A stretch of DNA of 64,000 bases from Paramixta manurensis (GCF_013285385.1 NZ_CP054212.1:4092001-4156000), one strand, 5' to 3'. Positions 27,627 to 38,000 are shown, counted from the first letter of the stretch. The notes: generated by a model from the sequence alone, not told the origin. Made by a program: numbers and translations.

Positions 27627-28604
27627 CTAGCAGCGGTCTACCGGGAAAGCGATCACTTCTTGTAGCGACTGTGCTTTCAACGCCAGCATCACTAACCGAT
27701 CCACCCCGAGCGCCACGCCGGAACACTCCGGCATACCGTGCGCTAACGCATCCAACAGGCGTGTATCTACCGGTTGCTGAGGTAATCCGCGTGCCTCACG
27801 GCGCCGATTATCCTGCTCAAACCGTTGACGCTGTTCACGGCTATCGGTCAGTTCACGGAAACCATTACACAGCTCAATGCCTTTAAAATAGACTTCAAAA
27901 CGTTCGGCAACGCGGTGATCTTCGGTGCTGATTTCCGCCAGCGCCGCTTGGGTCGCCGGAAAGTGATAAATAAAGGTAGGTTTTTCCTGCCCAATTTTGG
28001 GTTCAACGCCGAGCATAAACAGCAGTTGCAACAGCGTGTCGCGATCCTCTTCGGCGTTGGCTAAACTCCCAGCGCCCAGTTTATCGGCCACTTCGCGCAA
28101 TTGTGTTTTATCGGCGGACAAAGGATCGATCTCCAGATGGCGGATAAAGGCCTGTTGGTAGGAGAGGCTTTCCGCACTGCCGCACTCCAAAACCTGTTGC
28201 AGCAAATCATCCACTTCATTCATCAGGCGATACATATCGTAATGCGGACGATACCACTCCAGCATGGTGAACTCAGGATTGTGATGACGCCCGGCTTCTT
28301 CATTACGGAAACTACGGCACAGTTGATAGATCGGGCCGCTGCCCGCCGCCAGTAGGCGCTTCATATGGTATTCCGGGCTGGTCATCAAATACAGATCCAG
28401 CCCATTCGCCGCGCCCGGCCCGACAAAATGCGTCTGAAACGGAAACAGATGGATATCGGTCACCGTCGCCTGACTCATCGCTGGCGTTTCGACCTCTAGC
28501 ACGCCACGATCGGCAAAGAAACGGCGGATCTCGTTCATGATCGTTGCCCGTTTCAACAAATTGGCAATGGGTGCGCTCGGCTGCCAGCTTGCCGTTTCGC
28601 TCAT
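27627..28604 (-). CDS. epmA: EF-P (R)-beta-lysine ligase EpmA
   Basis: 325-residue paralogue of class II lysyl-tRNA synthetase lacking the anticodon-binding domain (PoxA/GenX). It activates (R)-beta-lysine and attaches it to Lys34 of EF-P. Motif 2 FRNEEAGRHHNPEFTMLEW and motif 3 with GVALGVDRLVML are present. The start is ATG at 28604, with GGAG eight bases upstream. A GTG three codons earlier is too close to that sequence. Convergent with mscM. Confidence 0.97.
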   Translation of the reverse strand: MSETASWQPSAPIANLLKRATIMNEIRRFFADRGVLEVETPAMSQATVTDIHLFPFQTHFVGPGAANGLDLYLMTSPEYHMKRLLAAGSGPIYQLCRSFRNEEAGRHHNPEFTMLEWYRPHYDMYRLMNEVDDLLQQVLECGSAESLSYQQAFIRHLEIDPLSADKTQLREVADKLGAGSLANAEEDRDTLLQLLFMLGVEPKIGQEKPTFIYHFPATQAALAEISTEDHRVAERFEVYFKGIELCNGFRELTDSREQRQRFEQDNRRREARGLPQQPVDTRLLDALAHGMPECSGVALGVDRLVMLALKAQSLQEVIAFPVDRC

Positions 28605-28920
28605 GGTGTACACTCCTCAGTCAGACAGGGGGATGAAGTCTACCCGTATCGCGGTTATCAGACAAATATCCGCACACAAAACGGCCCTGTTTTTACTTTA
28701 CGCATTGTCCTGTTTTTTTCCAGTGGGTAAAAAAACGTCGAGATCCCCACATTTTTGCCGCTTTTTTCCGCCTCAAATACCCGAACACATCAAAATTTCA
28801 GCCCGATCGCCGCCGTATACTTCTAACCACAAATAGGTATCAGAAGAGGCGGTTATCGCTATTCGTCGGCCACCTCTCTTCATCAGAAACCGATTAGCAC
28901 GACCTAGAAGGGAGGAAACC
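28605..28920. promoter_or_regulatory. Divergent epmA/frdA intergenic region
   Basis: About 315 bases that must hold the epmA and frdA promoters. It contains T-rich tracts around 28690-28770. I looked for an FNR box (TTGAT-N4-ATCAA), expected for an enteric frd operon, and found none that I would defend. GGGAGG directly before frdA is its ribosome-binding site. Confidence 0.5.
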
Positions 28921-30711
28921 GTGCAAACCTTTAATTCCGATTTGGTCATTGTCGGCGCAGGAGGCGCCGGGCTTCGCGCCGCGATCGCCGCCGCAGAGGC
29001 CAACCCGCGTTTAAACATCGCGCTGGTATCGAAAGTCTATCCAATGCGTAGCCATACGGTAGCTGCTGAAGGCGGCTCCGCTGCCGTCACCCAGCCACAC
29101 GATAGTGATGATTTCCATTTTCACGATACGGTGGCAGGCGGTGACTGGCTCTGTGAGCAAGATGTGGTGGACTACTTTGTGCGCCACTGTCCACAAGAGA
29201 TGATCCAACTGGAGCAGTGGGGTTGTCCCTGGAGCCGCAAACCCGATGGTTCGGTTAACGTACGGCGTTTCGGCGGCATGAAGATTGAACGGACTTGGTT
29301 TGCCGCCGATAAGACCGGCTTCCATATGCTACACACCCTGTTTCAGACCTCGCTGAAATATCCGCAAATCCACCGCTTTGATGAGCATTTTGTTCTCGAC
29401 CTGTTGGTTGACGAGGGCCGGGCGCGCGGCATTGTCGCGATGGATATGATGGAAGGTCAACTGATACAGATCCGCGCGAATGCTGTGGTGCTGGCAACTG
29501 GCGGCGCCGGGCGGGTTTATCGTTACAATACAAACGGCGGGATTGTTACTGGCGATGGCATGGGGATGGCTTTTCGCCACGGCGTACCGCTGCGTGATAT
29601 GGAGTTTGTGCAATATCATCCAACCGGCCTGCCCGGTTCCGGCATTTTAATGACCGAGGGTTGCCGTGGCGAAGGCGGCATTTTGGTGAATAAAGACGGT
29701 TACCGCTACTTGCAGGATTACGGCATGGGGCCGGAAACGCCGCTTGGCGAGCCGCGTAATAAATATATGGAGCTGGGCCCGCGCGATAAAGTTTCGCAAG
29801 CGTTTTGGCATGAGTGGCGGGCCGGGCGCACCATCGCCACTCCGCGCGGTGACGTGGTTTATCTTGATTTGCGCCACCTCGGCGAGAAAAAGCTGCGTGA
29901 GCGTCTGCCATTTATTTGTGAACTCAGCAAAGCCTATGTCGGCGTTGACCCGGTAACCGCCCCTATTCCGGTGCGTCCAACCGCGCACTACACCATGGGT
30001 GGGATTGAAACCAATACGCAATGTGAAACGCGCATCGAGGGGCTTTTCGCGGTGGGTGAATGCTCCTCCGTTGGTCTACACGGCGCCAACCGGCTGGGCT
30101 CCAACTCCCTGGCCGAACTGGTGGTTTTTGGTCGCCTCGCCGGAGAACAAGCCGCGCTACGCGCACAAACGGCATCGGTTGCCAACGCCAGCCTGCTTGA
30201 TGCACAAGCGCAAGATGTCGAACGTCGGCTACGGGCGCTCGCCAACCAACAAGGTACCGAGAGCGTTGCCACGCTGCGTGATGAAATGGGGCGTTCAATG
30301 GAAGAAGGGTGCGGTATTTATCGTACCCCCGAACTGATGCAAGGCACCATTGATAAACTGGCGGAACTCAAATCTCGCTTTCAACATGTTCGTATCAGCG
30401 ATACCTCAAGCGTGTTTAACACTGAGTTGCTCTACGCCCAAGAGTTAGCGCACAGCCTTGAAGTGGCAGAATGTATGGCGCATTCGGCTTTCCAGCGTAA
30501 AGAGTCGCGCGGCGCACATCAGCGTCTTGATGCGGGCTGCACCGAGCGTGACGACGTTAACTACCTCAAACATACGCTGACCTTTTATGCCGCGGATAGC
30601 GTACCGCGCGTGGATTATTCGCCGGTGAACATAACCCGTCTTCCGCCTGCCAAACGCGTTTATGGCGCGGAGGCCGAAGCCGATGAGCACAAGGAGCCGC
30701 GTCATGTCTGA
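28921..30711 (+). CDS. frdA: Fumarate reductase flavoprotein subunit
   Basis: 596-residue catalytic subunit of membrane-bound menaquinol:fumarate reductase. Visible features are the FAD dinucleotide fold VGAGGAGLRAA, the covalent FAD-His in RSHTVAAEGGS, HPTGLPGSGILMTEGCRGEGG, the active-site region RPTAHYTMGGI and GLHGANRLGSNSLAE. The start is GTG with GGGAGG seven bases upstream. It reduces fumarate to succinate during anaerobic growth. Its last eight bases overlap frdB. Confidence 0.98.
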   Translation: MQTFNSDLVIVGAGGAGLRAAIAAAEANPRLNIALVSKVYPMRSHTVAAEGGSAAVTQPHDSDDFHFHDTVAGGDWLCEQDVVDYFVRHCPQEMIQLEQWGCPWSRKPDGSVNVRRFGGMKIERTWFAADKTGFHMLHTLFQTSLKYPQIHRFDEHFVLDLLVDEGRARGIVAMDMMEGQLIQIRANAVVLATGGAGRVYRYNTNGGIVTGDGMGMAFRHGVPLRDMEFVQYHPTGLPGSGILMTEGCRGEGGILVNKDGYRYLQDYGMGPETPLGEPRNKYMELGPRDKVSQAFWHEWRAGRTIATPRGDVVYLDLRHLGEKKLRERLPFICELSKAYVGVDPVTAPIPVRPTAHYTMGGIETNTQCETRIEGLFAVGECSSVGLHGANRLGSNSLAELVVFGRLAGEQAALRAQTASVANASLLDAQAQDVERRLRALANQQGTESVATLRDEMGRSMEEGCGIYRTPELMQGTIDKLAELKSRFQHVRISDTSSVFNTELLYAQELAHSLEVAECMAHSAFQRKESRGAHQRLDAGCTERDDVNYLKHTLTFYAADSVPRVDYSPVNITRLPPAKRVYGAEAEADEHKEPRHV

Positions 30712-31438
30712 AATGAAAAGGTTAACCGTTGAAATCCAGCGTTATAACCCGGAGCGCGATGTTGCACCGTACCGTGAGAGTTACGAGGTTCCTTATGATG
30801 AGCAAACCTCATTACTCGACGCTTTAGGTTATATCAAAGACCACCTGGCGTTCGATTTAGCCTGGCGCTGGTCTTGCCGTATGGCGATTTGCGGCTCATG
30901 CGGCATGATGGTCAACGGCGTGCCCAAACTGGCCTGCAAAACGTTTTTGCGCGAGTATCCCACTGGCATAAAGGTTGAAGCGCTGGCTAATTTTCCTATC
31001 GAACGCGATTTAGTGGTCGATATGACGCGCTTTATTGAAAGCCTGGAAGCGATTAAGCCCTATATCATTGGTAACACACGCACACCGGAGCAGGGAGCGC
31101 ACCGCCAAACGCCGGCGCAAATGGCGAAATACCATCAATTCTCCGGCTGTATCAATTGCGGTCTTTGCTATGCCGCCTGCCCGCAATTTGGTCTTAACCC
31201 TGAGTTTATCGGCCCGGCAGCCATCACGCTGGCACACCGTTATAACCTGGATAATCGTGACCACGGCAAAGCACAACGTATGCCGGTACTGAACGGCGAT
31301 AACGGCGTCTGGCCCTGTACGTTTGTTGGTTACTGCTCGCAGGTTTGCCCGAAACATGTCGATCCGGCGGCAGCCATCCAACAAAGCAAGGTTGAGAGCG
31401 CGAAAGATTTCATTATCGCGATGCTCTCGCCACGATAA
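30704..31438 (+). CDS. frdB: Fumarate reductase iron-sulfur subunit
   Basis: 244 residues, equal to E. coli. The N-terminal ferredoxin-type 2Fe-2S domain has CRMAICGSCGMMVNG and later KLAC; the C-terminal 4Fe-4S/3Fe-4S domain has CINCGLCYAACP and CSQVCPKHVDP. It carries electrons from menaquinol at FrdC/D to FrdA. The start at 30704 (MSEMKRLTVE) lies inside the frdA end with AGGAGCC before it; the longer frame upstream is frdA overlap. Confidence 0.98.
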   Translation: MSEMKRLTVEIQRYNPERDVAPYRESYEVPYDEQTSLLDALGYIKDHLAFDLAWRWSCRMAICGSCGMMVNGVPKLACKTFLREYPTGIKVEALANFPIERDLVVDMTRFIESLEAIKPYIIGNTRTPEQGAHRQTPAQMAKYHQFSGCINCGLCYAACPQFGLNPEFIGPAAITLAHRYNLDNRDHGKAQRMPVLNGDNGVWPCTFVGYCSQVCPKHVDPAAAIQQSKVESAKDFIIAMLSPR

Positions 31439-31448
31439 GGAACCAACC

Positions 31449-31844
31449 ATGATCAGCAAACGTAACGCCTACGTTCGCCCGGTATCGGCAACCTGGTGGA
31501 AAAAGCTCGGCTTTTATCGTTTTTATATGTTGCGCGAGGGAACAGCCATTCCGGCCTTGTGGTTCTCTCTGGAGTTAATTTTTGGTCTGTATGCGCTTAA
31601 ACATGGCGCGGAGAACTGGGCGACATTCGTGGCTTTTCTTCAAAATCCGCTGATGATTATTCTCAACATTGTGGCGTTATTGGCTGCCCTGCTCCACACC
31701 AAAACCTGGTTTGAGCTAGCGCCTAAAGCGGCCATCCTGATTGTTAAAGACGAAAAAATGAGCGAAAAACCCATCATAGCGGCACTCCACATCGTAACGG
31801 CGCTCGTTACGCTGGGGCTGTTGTTGCTCGCGCTATGGAGGTAA
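31449..31844 (+). CDS. frdC: Fumarate reductase membrane anchor FrdC
   Basis: 131-residue anchor, E. coli length, with three hydrophobic segments (about 25-50, 62-86 and 105-128). It begins MISKRNAYVRP with AAGGAA seven bases upstream. With FrdD it binds menaquinol and fixes FrdAB to the inner membrane. Confidence 0.97.
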   Translation: MISKRNAYVRPVSATWWKKLGFYRFYMLREGTAIPALWFSLELIFGLYALKHGAENWATFVAFLQNPLMIILNIVALLAALLHTKTWFELAPKAAILIVKDEKMSEKPIIAALHIVTALVTLGLLLLALWR

Positions 31845-31854
31845 GGAGAACAGC

Positions 31855-32211
31855 ATGAAGCATGATTCGCAACGCTCTAATGAGCCAATTTTCTGGGGGC
31901 TATTCGGCGCAGGTGGAATGTGGTCGGCGATTATTTCACCGGTCGTTATTCTGCTCTTTGGTCTGTTATTACCGCTGGGGCTCTATCCTGATGATGCTCT
32001 AAGTTACGGCAGAATCCTGGCCATCGCACAATCCTGGCTGGGGCGTCTGTTTATCCTGTTAGCCATTGTGCTGCCGCTTTGGTGCGCTTTACACCGGCTG
32101 CATCACGGCATGCATGATATCAAACTCCACCTGCCAGCCAGCCAGTGGCTGTTTTATGGGTTGGCAATGATTCTAACGGTGGTAACCGTTATTGGCGTGG
32201 TCACGCTGTAA
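31855..32211 (+). CDS. frdD: Fumarate reductase membrane anchor FrdD
   Basis: 118-residue anchor with three membrane spans (about 22-45, 60-83 and 98-117) and the FWGLFGAGGMWSA N-terminal signature. AAGGAGAA precedes the ATG. Last gene of the frdABCD operon, followed by a perfect hairpin. Confidence 0.97.
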   Translation: MKHDSQRSNEPIFWGLFGAGGMWSAIISPVVILLFGLLLPLGLYPDDALSYGRILAIAQSWLGRLFILLAIVLPLWCALHRLHHGMHDIKLHLPASQWLFYGLAMILTVVTVIGVVTL

Positions 32212-32241
32212 GTCGGGCATGTGGGCAGGAGCCAGAACCAC

Positions 32242-32264
32242 GGTGCGGAACAGCGTTCCGCACC
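32242..32264. terminator. Hairpin between frdD and ecnB
   Basis: Perfect 10-bp stem GGTGCGGAAC / GTTCCGCACC with loop AGC, in the gap between the convergent frdD and ecnB genes. No T-run follows on either strand, so its strength as a terminator is uncertain. Confidence 0.65.
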
Positions 32265-32269
32265 CTAGA

Positions 32270-32404
32270 TCAGTTGGCGCTTTTCTGAATCGCCTGGCCG
32301 CCAGCTTCAACGTCCTCACCCACGCCGCGGGTGGTGTTGCAGGCAGAAAGCAGAGAAGAGAGCACTAAAACGGAAAAAATAGCGACAATACTTTTCTTTA
32401 ACAT
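32270..32404 (-). CDS. ecnB: Entericidin B lipoprotein
   Basis: 44-residue small lipoprotein. The signal MLKKSIVAIFSVLVL leads to the lipobox LSAC, then NTTRGVGEDVEAGGQAIQ, the entericidin signature. In E. coli EcnB is a stationary-phase, sigma-S-dependent, membrane-active toxic peptide countered by EcnA. A longer open frame upstream is artefactual: the ATG at 32404 is preceded by GGAAA and begins the signal peptide. Next to ecnA and efp as in E. coli. Confidence 0.93.
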   Translation of the reverse strand: MLKKSIVAIFSVLVLSSLLSACNTTRGVGEDVEAGGQAIQKSAN

Positions 32405-32513
32405 GGCAATTTCCTTTTTGGTTGCAGTAAAAGTACAGCGTTTTAAGCATAGCCTGTATTTGGCTTGCCGCTTATACCACGCTGTGAAAAGGAAATATTT
32501 CAGAAAAGAAAAG

Positions 32514-32648
32514 CTATTTTGCTGCGCGCGAGATGGCTCCGCCAAGATGCGAAACGTCTTCACCAAAACCGTGGAAGGTATTACAGGCGCTTAATGCATG
32601 GGCCATTAATAACGTAACCGTGATAAAGATAACGCGTTTTCTCATCAT
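32514..32648 (-). CDS. ecnA: Entericidin A antidote lipoprotein
   Basis: 44-residue reading frame beginning MMRKRVIFITV, with a hydrophobic signal, lipobox LSAC (Cys22) and mature part NTFHGFGEDVSHLGGAIS followed by RAAK. The GFGED-HLG-ISRAA pattern is that of EcnA, the antidote partner of EcnB. It lies between ecnB and efp, the E. coli order. The gene is easily missed because it is so short. I chose the first of two adjacent ATGs. Confidence 0.88.
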   Translation of the reverse strand: MMRKRVIFITVTLLMAHALSACNTFHGFGEDVSHLGGAISRAAK

Positions 32649-32706
32649 CCGGATCTCACTAAAAAGAAACAAGGCGTACCGCCGTTACGATACGCCCGTC
32701 AGAAAG

Positions 32707-33273
32707 TTATTTCACGCGGGAAACGTATTCGCCGGAGCGTGTATCCACTTTGATCACTTCGCCAATCTGCACGAATAACGGCACTTTTACCACGGCGCCG
32801 GTGCTCAGTTTCGCTGGCTTACCGCCGGTACCTGCGGTATCCCCTTTCAGGCCAGGATCGGTATCAATAATTTCCAGTTCAACGAAGTTAGGCGGGGTCA
32901 CGGCGATAGGTTGACCGTTCCACAGCGTCACGATACATTCCGCCTGGTCCAACAGCCACTTGGCGTTATCGCCAATTGCTTTCTCATCTGCCGCTAACTG
33001 CTCGAACGTTTCGTTATTCATGAAGTGGTAGAACTCACCGTCGTTGTACAGATAAGTCAGGTTCATATCCACTACATCTGCGCCTTCGGCGGAATCGGTC
33101 GATTTAAACGTTTTCTCAACGCGGCTGCCGGTCAGCAAGCGACGCATTTTAACGCGAGCGAAAGCCTGGCCTTTACCCGGCTTAACAAACTCGCTGGACT
33201 CGATGGCATAAGGCTCGCCTTCGAACATGATTTTAAGACCGGAACGGAAATCGTTGCTAGAATAAGTCGCCAT
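32707..33273 (-). CDS. efp: Elongation factor P
   Basis: 188-residue three-domain beta-barrel protein that rescues ribosomes stalled at polyproline. The modification loop VKPGKGQAF places Lys34 at the tip, the site beta-lysylated by EpmB/EpmA. Its two modifying enzymes are encoded nearby. It starts 41 bases from the divergent epmB start, so both promoters share a very short region. Confidence 0.98.
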   Translation of the reverse strand: MATYSSNDFRSGLKIMFEGEPYAIESSEFVKPGKGQAFARVKMRRLLTGSRVEKTFKSTDSAEGADVVDMNLTYLYNDGEFYHFMNNETFEQLAADEKAIGDNAKWLLDQAECIVTLWNGQPIAVTPPNFVELEIIDTDPGLKGDTAGTGGKPAKLSTGAVVKVPLFVQIGEVIKVDTRSGEYVSRVK

Positions 33274-33314
33274 AAAGGCCCTCTACAATTTAATACTGGT
33301 ACTTAGCCAAAAAA

Positions 33315-34343
33315 ATGGCACACATTGTAACCCTAAATGCACCAATCAGAGAAGATTGGTTACAGCAACTTGCGGACGTAATCACCGAACCCGATGAATT
33401 ATTGCAGCTTTTAGCGCTAGATTCCCATCCGGATCTGGCGGCGGGCGGCGATGCGCGACGCCTTTTCGCCCTGCGCGTTCCGCGATCTTTCGCCCAACGG
33501 ATGCGTAAAGGCGATCCGCATGACCCTTTGCTGCGACAAGTATTGACCGCTAGCCAGGAATTTAACGATGCGCCTGGCTACAGTACTGACCCGCTGGATG
33601 AACAGAGTAGCGTGGTGCCGGGTCTGCTCCATAAATACCGCAACCGTGCGCTGCTGTTAGTGAAAGGCGGCTGCGCGGTAAACTGCCGTTACTGCTTCCG
33701 CCGCCATTTTCCTTATCAGGATAATCAGGGGAATAAGCGCAACTGGCAACGTGCGCTGGACTATATCAATCAGCATCCGGAACTGGACGAAATTATCTTT
33801 TCCGGCGGCGACCCGCTGATGGCAAAAGATCATGAGCTTGCCTGGTTGATCGGCCAGTTAGAAACGATTCCGCATCTGAAGCGGCTACGCATCCATAGCC
33901 GCCTGCCGGTCGTGATCCCGGCCCGCATCACCGATCAACTCTGCCAGCGTTTGGCCGCCTCACGTCTACAAGTGTTGTTGGTTACGCATATTAACCATGC
34001 GCAAGAAATTGATAATGCGCTATGTCAAAGTATGCAGAGACTCAAAATGGCGGGCGTTACGCTACTCAACCAAAGCGTCCTGTTACGCGGCGTTAACGAC
34101 AATGCCGCCACGCTGGCAGCGCTCAGTAATGCATTATTCGACGTCGGCATTTTGCCATACTATCTCCACGTGCTGGATAAGGTGCAGGGCGCGGCGCATT
34201 TTTATGTTTCTGATGACGAAGCACGCAAAATTATGCGTGAATTACTCACTCAGGTTTCTGGTTATATGGTGCCCAAATTAGCGCGTGAAATTGGCGGCGA
34301 ACCGAGTAAGACACCGCTGGATTTGCAATTACGCCAGCAATAA
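33315..34343 (+). CDS. epmB: EF-P lysine 2,3-aminomutase EpmB
   Basis: 342-residue radical SAM enzyme (YjeK). The cluster motif is CAVNCRYCFRRHFPY (C-X3-C-X2-C); later FSGGDPLM and the PLP-lysine region near the C terminus (VPKLAREIGGEPSKTPLDL, split by the barrel end) are conserved. It converts (S)-alpha-lysine to (R)-beta-lysine for EpmA. The ATG is preceded by an A-run with no recognisable Shine-Dalgarno, so translation initiation may be weak or rely on the A-rich leader. Confidence 0.97.
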   Translation: MAHIVTLNAPIREDWLQQLADVITEPDELLQLLALDSHPDLAAGGDARRLFALRVPRSFAQRMRKGDPHDPLLRQVLTASQEFNDAPGYSTDPLDEQSSVVPGLLHKYRNRALLLVKGGCAVNCRYCFRRHFPYQDNQGNKRNWQRALDYINQHPELDEIIFSGGDPLMAKDHELAWLIGQLETIPHLKRLRIHSRLPVVIPARITDQLCQRLAASRLQVLLVTHINHAQEIDNALCQSMQRLKMAGVTLLNQSVLLRGVNDNAATLAALSNALFDVGILPYYLHVLDKVQGAAHFYVSDDEARKIMRELLTQVSGYMVPKLAREIGGEPSKTPLDLQLRQQ

Positions 34344-34398
34344 CCTTAGCCATATAGCATTCGCGACATGGGGTTGCGAGGAGTTACAAGGACGTAAT

Positions 34399-35025
34399 AT
34401 GCCTGTCATTCTTATCGTTGACGATCATCCGGCAATCTGTTTCGCTCTGAAAGCCACACTAGAAACGGAAGAGCACTTTCACGTCACCACCACTACCGAT
34501 GGTGGTCAGGTTATGGCGTTAACTCGAGAATTGAATCCCGACCTGGTCATTCTTGATATTGCTCTACTGAAACTGGATGGCCTCGACCTGCTCTCTCGTA
34601 TTAAACATGCTTATCCCGCCACTCGCGTATTGATTCTTACCGGGCAACCGCCTGAACTGTATGCCGCACGTAGCCGTCAGGCCGGCGCGGATGGCTTCCT
34701 CAGTAAACAGCATTTGCTCACCTCAATCGGCGCGGTTTGCCGTCTATTGCTGGATGGCTATTGCTGCTTCCCTTCTCACAGCGTGGATTTACGCCAGCAA
34801 CCCACCCACCTCAATGGCGAGCAACTACTGGCGCGGATGTCCGATCGGGAAGTCACCGTATTACGCTACCTGGCCGCCGGGAAATCGAATAAAGAGATCG
34901 GTGAACTACTGCTACTCAGTAATAAAACCATTAGCACCTATAAGGCACGCATCCTGGAAAAAAGCGGTGCAGAAACGCTGAGCGAACTGTTGGCGCGGCT
35001 GGATATTGTTGGGGACGAGGAGTGA
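34399..35025 (+). CDS. EvgA-like LuxR-type response regulator
   Basis: 208-residue response regulator. The receiver domain (1-120) has Asp8-Asp9, phospho-acceptor Asp53 in LVILDIALL, a Thr in LILTG and Lys in FLSK. The C-terminal LuxR helix-turn-helix (about 145-205) has LSNKTISTYKARILEKSG-type recognition helices. Most similar, by eye, to EvgA. The start at 34399 has AAGGA before it; the longer frame runs back into epmB. It is followed directly by the hybrid kinase, which is its obvious partner. E. coli has nothing like this next to epmB, so the pair is an insertion at this site. Confidence 0.88.
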   Translation: MPVILIVDDHPAICFALKATLETEEHFHVTTTTDGGQVMALTRELNPDLVILDIALLKLDGLDLLSRIKHAYPATRVLILTGQPPELYAARSRQAGADGFLSKQHLLTSIGAVCRLLLDGYCCFPSHSVDLRQQPTHLNGEQLLARMSDREVTVLRYLAAGKSNKEIGELLLLSNKTISTYKARILEKSGAETLSELLARLDIVGDEE

Positions 35026-35027
35026 GT

Positions 35028-38000
35028 ATGCGCTGGATAACCTTGTTATTGTTACTGGTTTTATGCGGTGGATGCTGGTCAGAAACCGTCACGCCTCCTA
35101 ACACGCTACAACTACTGCCGCATAGCCAGGCGATCTTGTCGGACTTAGTGCTCAATGACGATGAATGGCGCTGGCTGCGTAAAAACCACCAGCTCCGTGT
35201 CGCCACCTGGTCACCGAATGTACCGCCCTATTTCATGAGTGCCGGGCATCATGACTATGTGGGTATTTCTGCCGACTATCTCGGCCTGATTGCCGCCAAT
35301 CTCAACATTACGCTAGAAATTATTAGCTATACCGATGAACAAGCCGCCTTCGATGCAGTCAACGCAGGCGAGGCCGATCTGATTGCCTGGGCCGATGATA
35401 AAGCGCGTAACGCCGGGTTCCTGTTAAGCGAACCCTATATCAAAAAAATTCCGGCGGAAGTGGTTAACTTAAATGCTCTCGCAGCGAATGACGGCACGGT
35501 GAGGATGGCGATTGATCCTGCCTGGAAAAACCTCGATGCCTTCCGCAATGCCTGGCCGCAGGCAAACATTGTCTCTTTTAACTCCGCGCGCCATGCACTG
35601 GAGGCGCTATCCTTTCACCAGATCGATTTGTTTATCGGCGATGCTACCTCGACGCAGTACTTAATCAATGAGTCGAACCTGAGCGATTTGAAAATGCGTC
35701 ATCTGCGCGATGTACAAGTCACCGGGTTTTCGTTCGCCGCTCGGCCCGAAAAACAGCGCTTAATCAGCATCATCAATAATATCCTTGGCACCATACCTGA
35801 TAATATTCATGAGGATATTCGGCGACGCTGGAGCGGCGGCGTGCCGCTGGTGCTCAGCGAACGCCATCTCTATTTCACCCCGCTGGAACAAAAGTGGATT
35901 GAAGATAACCCGGAAATCCGCGTCACGGTTCTGAAAGGAAGCGCTCCGCTCAGCTTCTTCGATAACCATAAGCTACAGGGTATTACCGCCGATATTCTCA
36001 AATCCATCAGCTTACGCAGCGGTTTGAAGTTCCAGATCCACGCTGAAGATAACCTGGAGAAGATGCTGACCTCGGTCCGTACCGGGCAAAGCGATATGAT
36101 CGCCAGTATCAATCTCGACAGCGCCAGTTCGGCTAATTTACTCACCACCCGTTCTTATCTGTTTAACTCATGGGTGCTGATTGGCCGCCGCGATGGCACG
36201 ACACAGAAGTCGGCCAACCGTTTGGTGATGGTTAACGGCGATGCCATTGAAGGCGCGCTCAAACACGCCATGCCTGATATGCAGATTCAGTACGCTAGCA
36301 CGCTCTCCGCCGGGCTGGATAGCGTGGCCGGAGGGCGGGCGGATTTTATGGTGCTGCCCTTAATTAACGCCAGCTTCTATATCAACCGGGCTTACCGCGA
36401 CAGCCTGAAAATTATCAGCAGCGTCGAAATCGACCCGGCGCGTTTTTCGTTGGCGGTTGCCGCCAATAACTATCCGTTGGCGACTATTCTGGACAAAGCC
36501 TTACTCAACATTCCACCAGAAGACCTGCACGCCATCACCCGCAATTGGTATAGCAACGCGCGCTTTCCTGATAGCACGCAAAATTCAACCAGCAGCCCTA
36601 CAGCGGAATCGTTGCTGAGTTGGGTTCTGGCCATTTTGCTGGGGTCGGCGACGGTTTGCACTGGGCTATTATTGCTGCAACGCCGTGTCTATCGCCGTTC
36701 TCCGCCGCTACAAAACCTTATTGATGCTATTCCGACTCCGCTGTTTATTACTGATTTAAACGGCCAATTAAAAATGGCGAATCGCGCTTTTGCTGAAGCC
36801 CTGGCGATCAATGTGGCGGCGAATCGCGGTAAGCCGTTGCAAAAACTACTCACGGCGGCCGGATTGCAAAGCGATACGACTAATGGCCGGGAAATCAAAC
36901 AGTGGCAAACCCTGTTGCAAATCAACGCGTTGGGATATGGCTATGTCGGCGGCTGGCAGGACATTACCGAGAGCCAGCAAACATTACGTGAATTACAGCA
37001 TGCCCGGCGCGAAGCAGAAAAAGCCAACCGCGTGAAAACCACCTTTCTTACCACCATGAGCCACGAGCTTCGCACGCCGATCAGCGCCATTATCGGCATG
37101 TTAGACTTAATGCTACGTCGCAAAGCCGACTTACCCGCCGATCGCGGCTCGTTGCATATCGCCTGGGAAACCGCGCAATCATTGCTGGCGTTGATTGGCG
37201 ACATTATTGATGTGGCGCGCATTGAGTCCGGGCGGTTAATTTTGCGCCCGGAGCGTGCTTCAATTCGTACGTTGATCGAATCAGCCGCGACCATGATGGA
37301 TGGGCTGGCGCGGCAGAAAGAGTTGGCCTTTGTACTTGAAATCGATGCAGAACTGGATGGCGATGTACTGATCGATCCCATCAGGTTCAAACAAATTCTC
37401 ACTAATATCCTTGGCAATGCCATCAAGTTCACCACGCACGGTCGCGTGGTGCTACAGGCACTGCTGGAGAAAGAAGAAGGCACCCAACTCCATCTGCTGG
37501 TCGTGGTGCAAGATAGCGGGCCGGGTATTGACGCCGCTACCCAGGCGCGTCTGTTCAAACCTTTTGAACAGGGCGAAAACCAGCAAAGCATTCAGGGCAG
37601 TGGTCTGGGGCTGTTTATCTGTCAGACATTAGTAACCATGATGGGCGGCGAGATCGCGCTGGAAAGCCAACCTGGCATTGGCACCGAGGTGAGCGTACGC
37701 CTGCGGTTGCCGCGCATGGCGAAACAAAATACGCCGACTCTCGCCGCGCCAGCCCGGCTAAATAGTGTGGCACCGCGCCGCATTTTAGTGGTGGATGACC
37801 ATCCCGCCAGCCGTCATCTGTTGGTGCAACAACTGCAATATTTAGGGCATCACGCCATCAGCGCAGCCAGCGGTCAGCAAGCGCTGGCGCTGATCGCAGC
37901 CCAGCCGCCCGACGTGATGATTACCGATTGTAATATGCCGGGCATGGATGGTTTTACGCTCGCCCGCACGGTGCGCCGGGAAAATAGCCGTCTGGTCATT

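Noticed and set aside
28614..28920. FNR box expected upstream of frdA
   Set aside because: No sequence close enough to TTGAT-N4-ATCAA on either strand to call.
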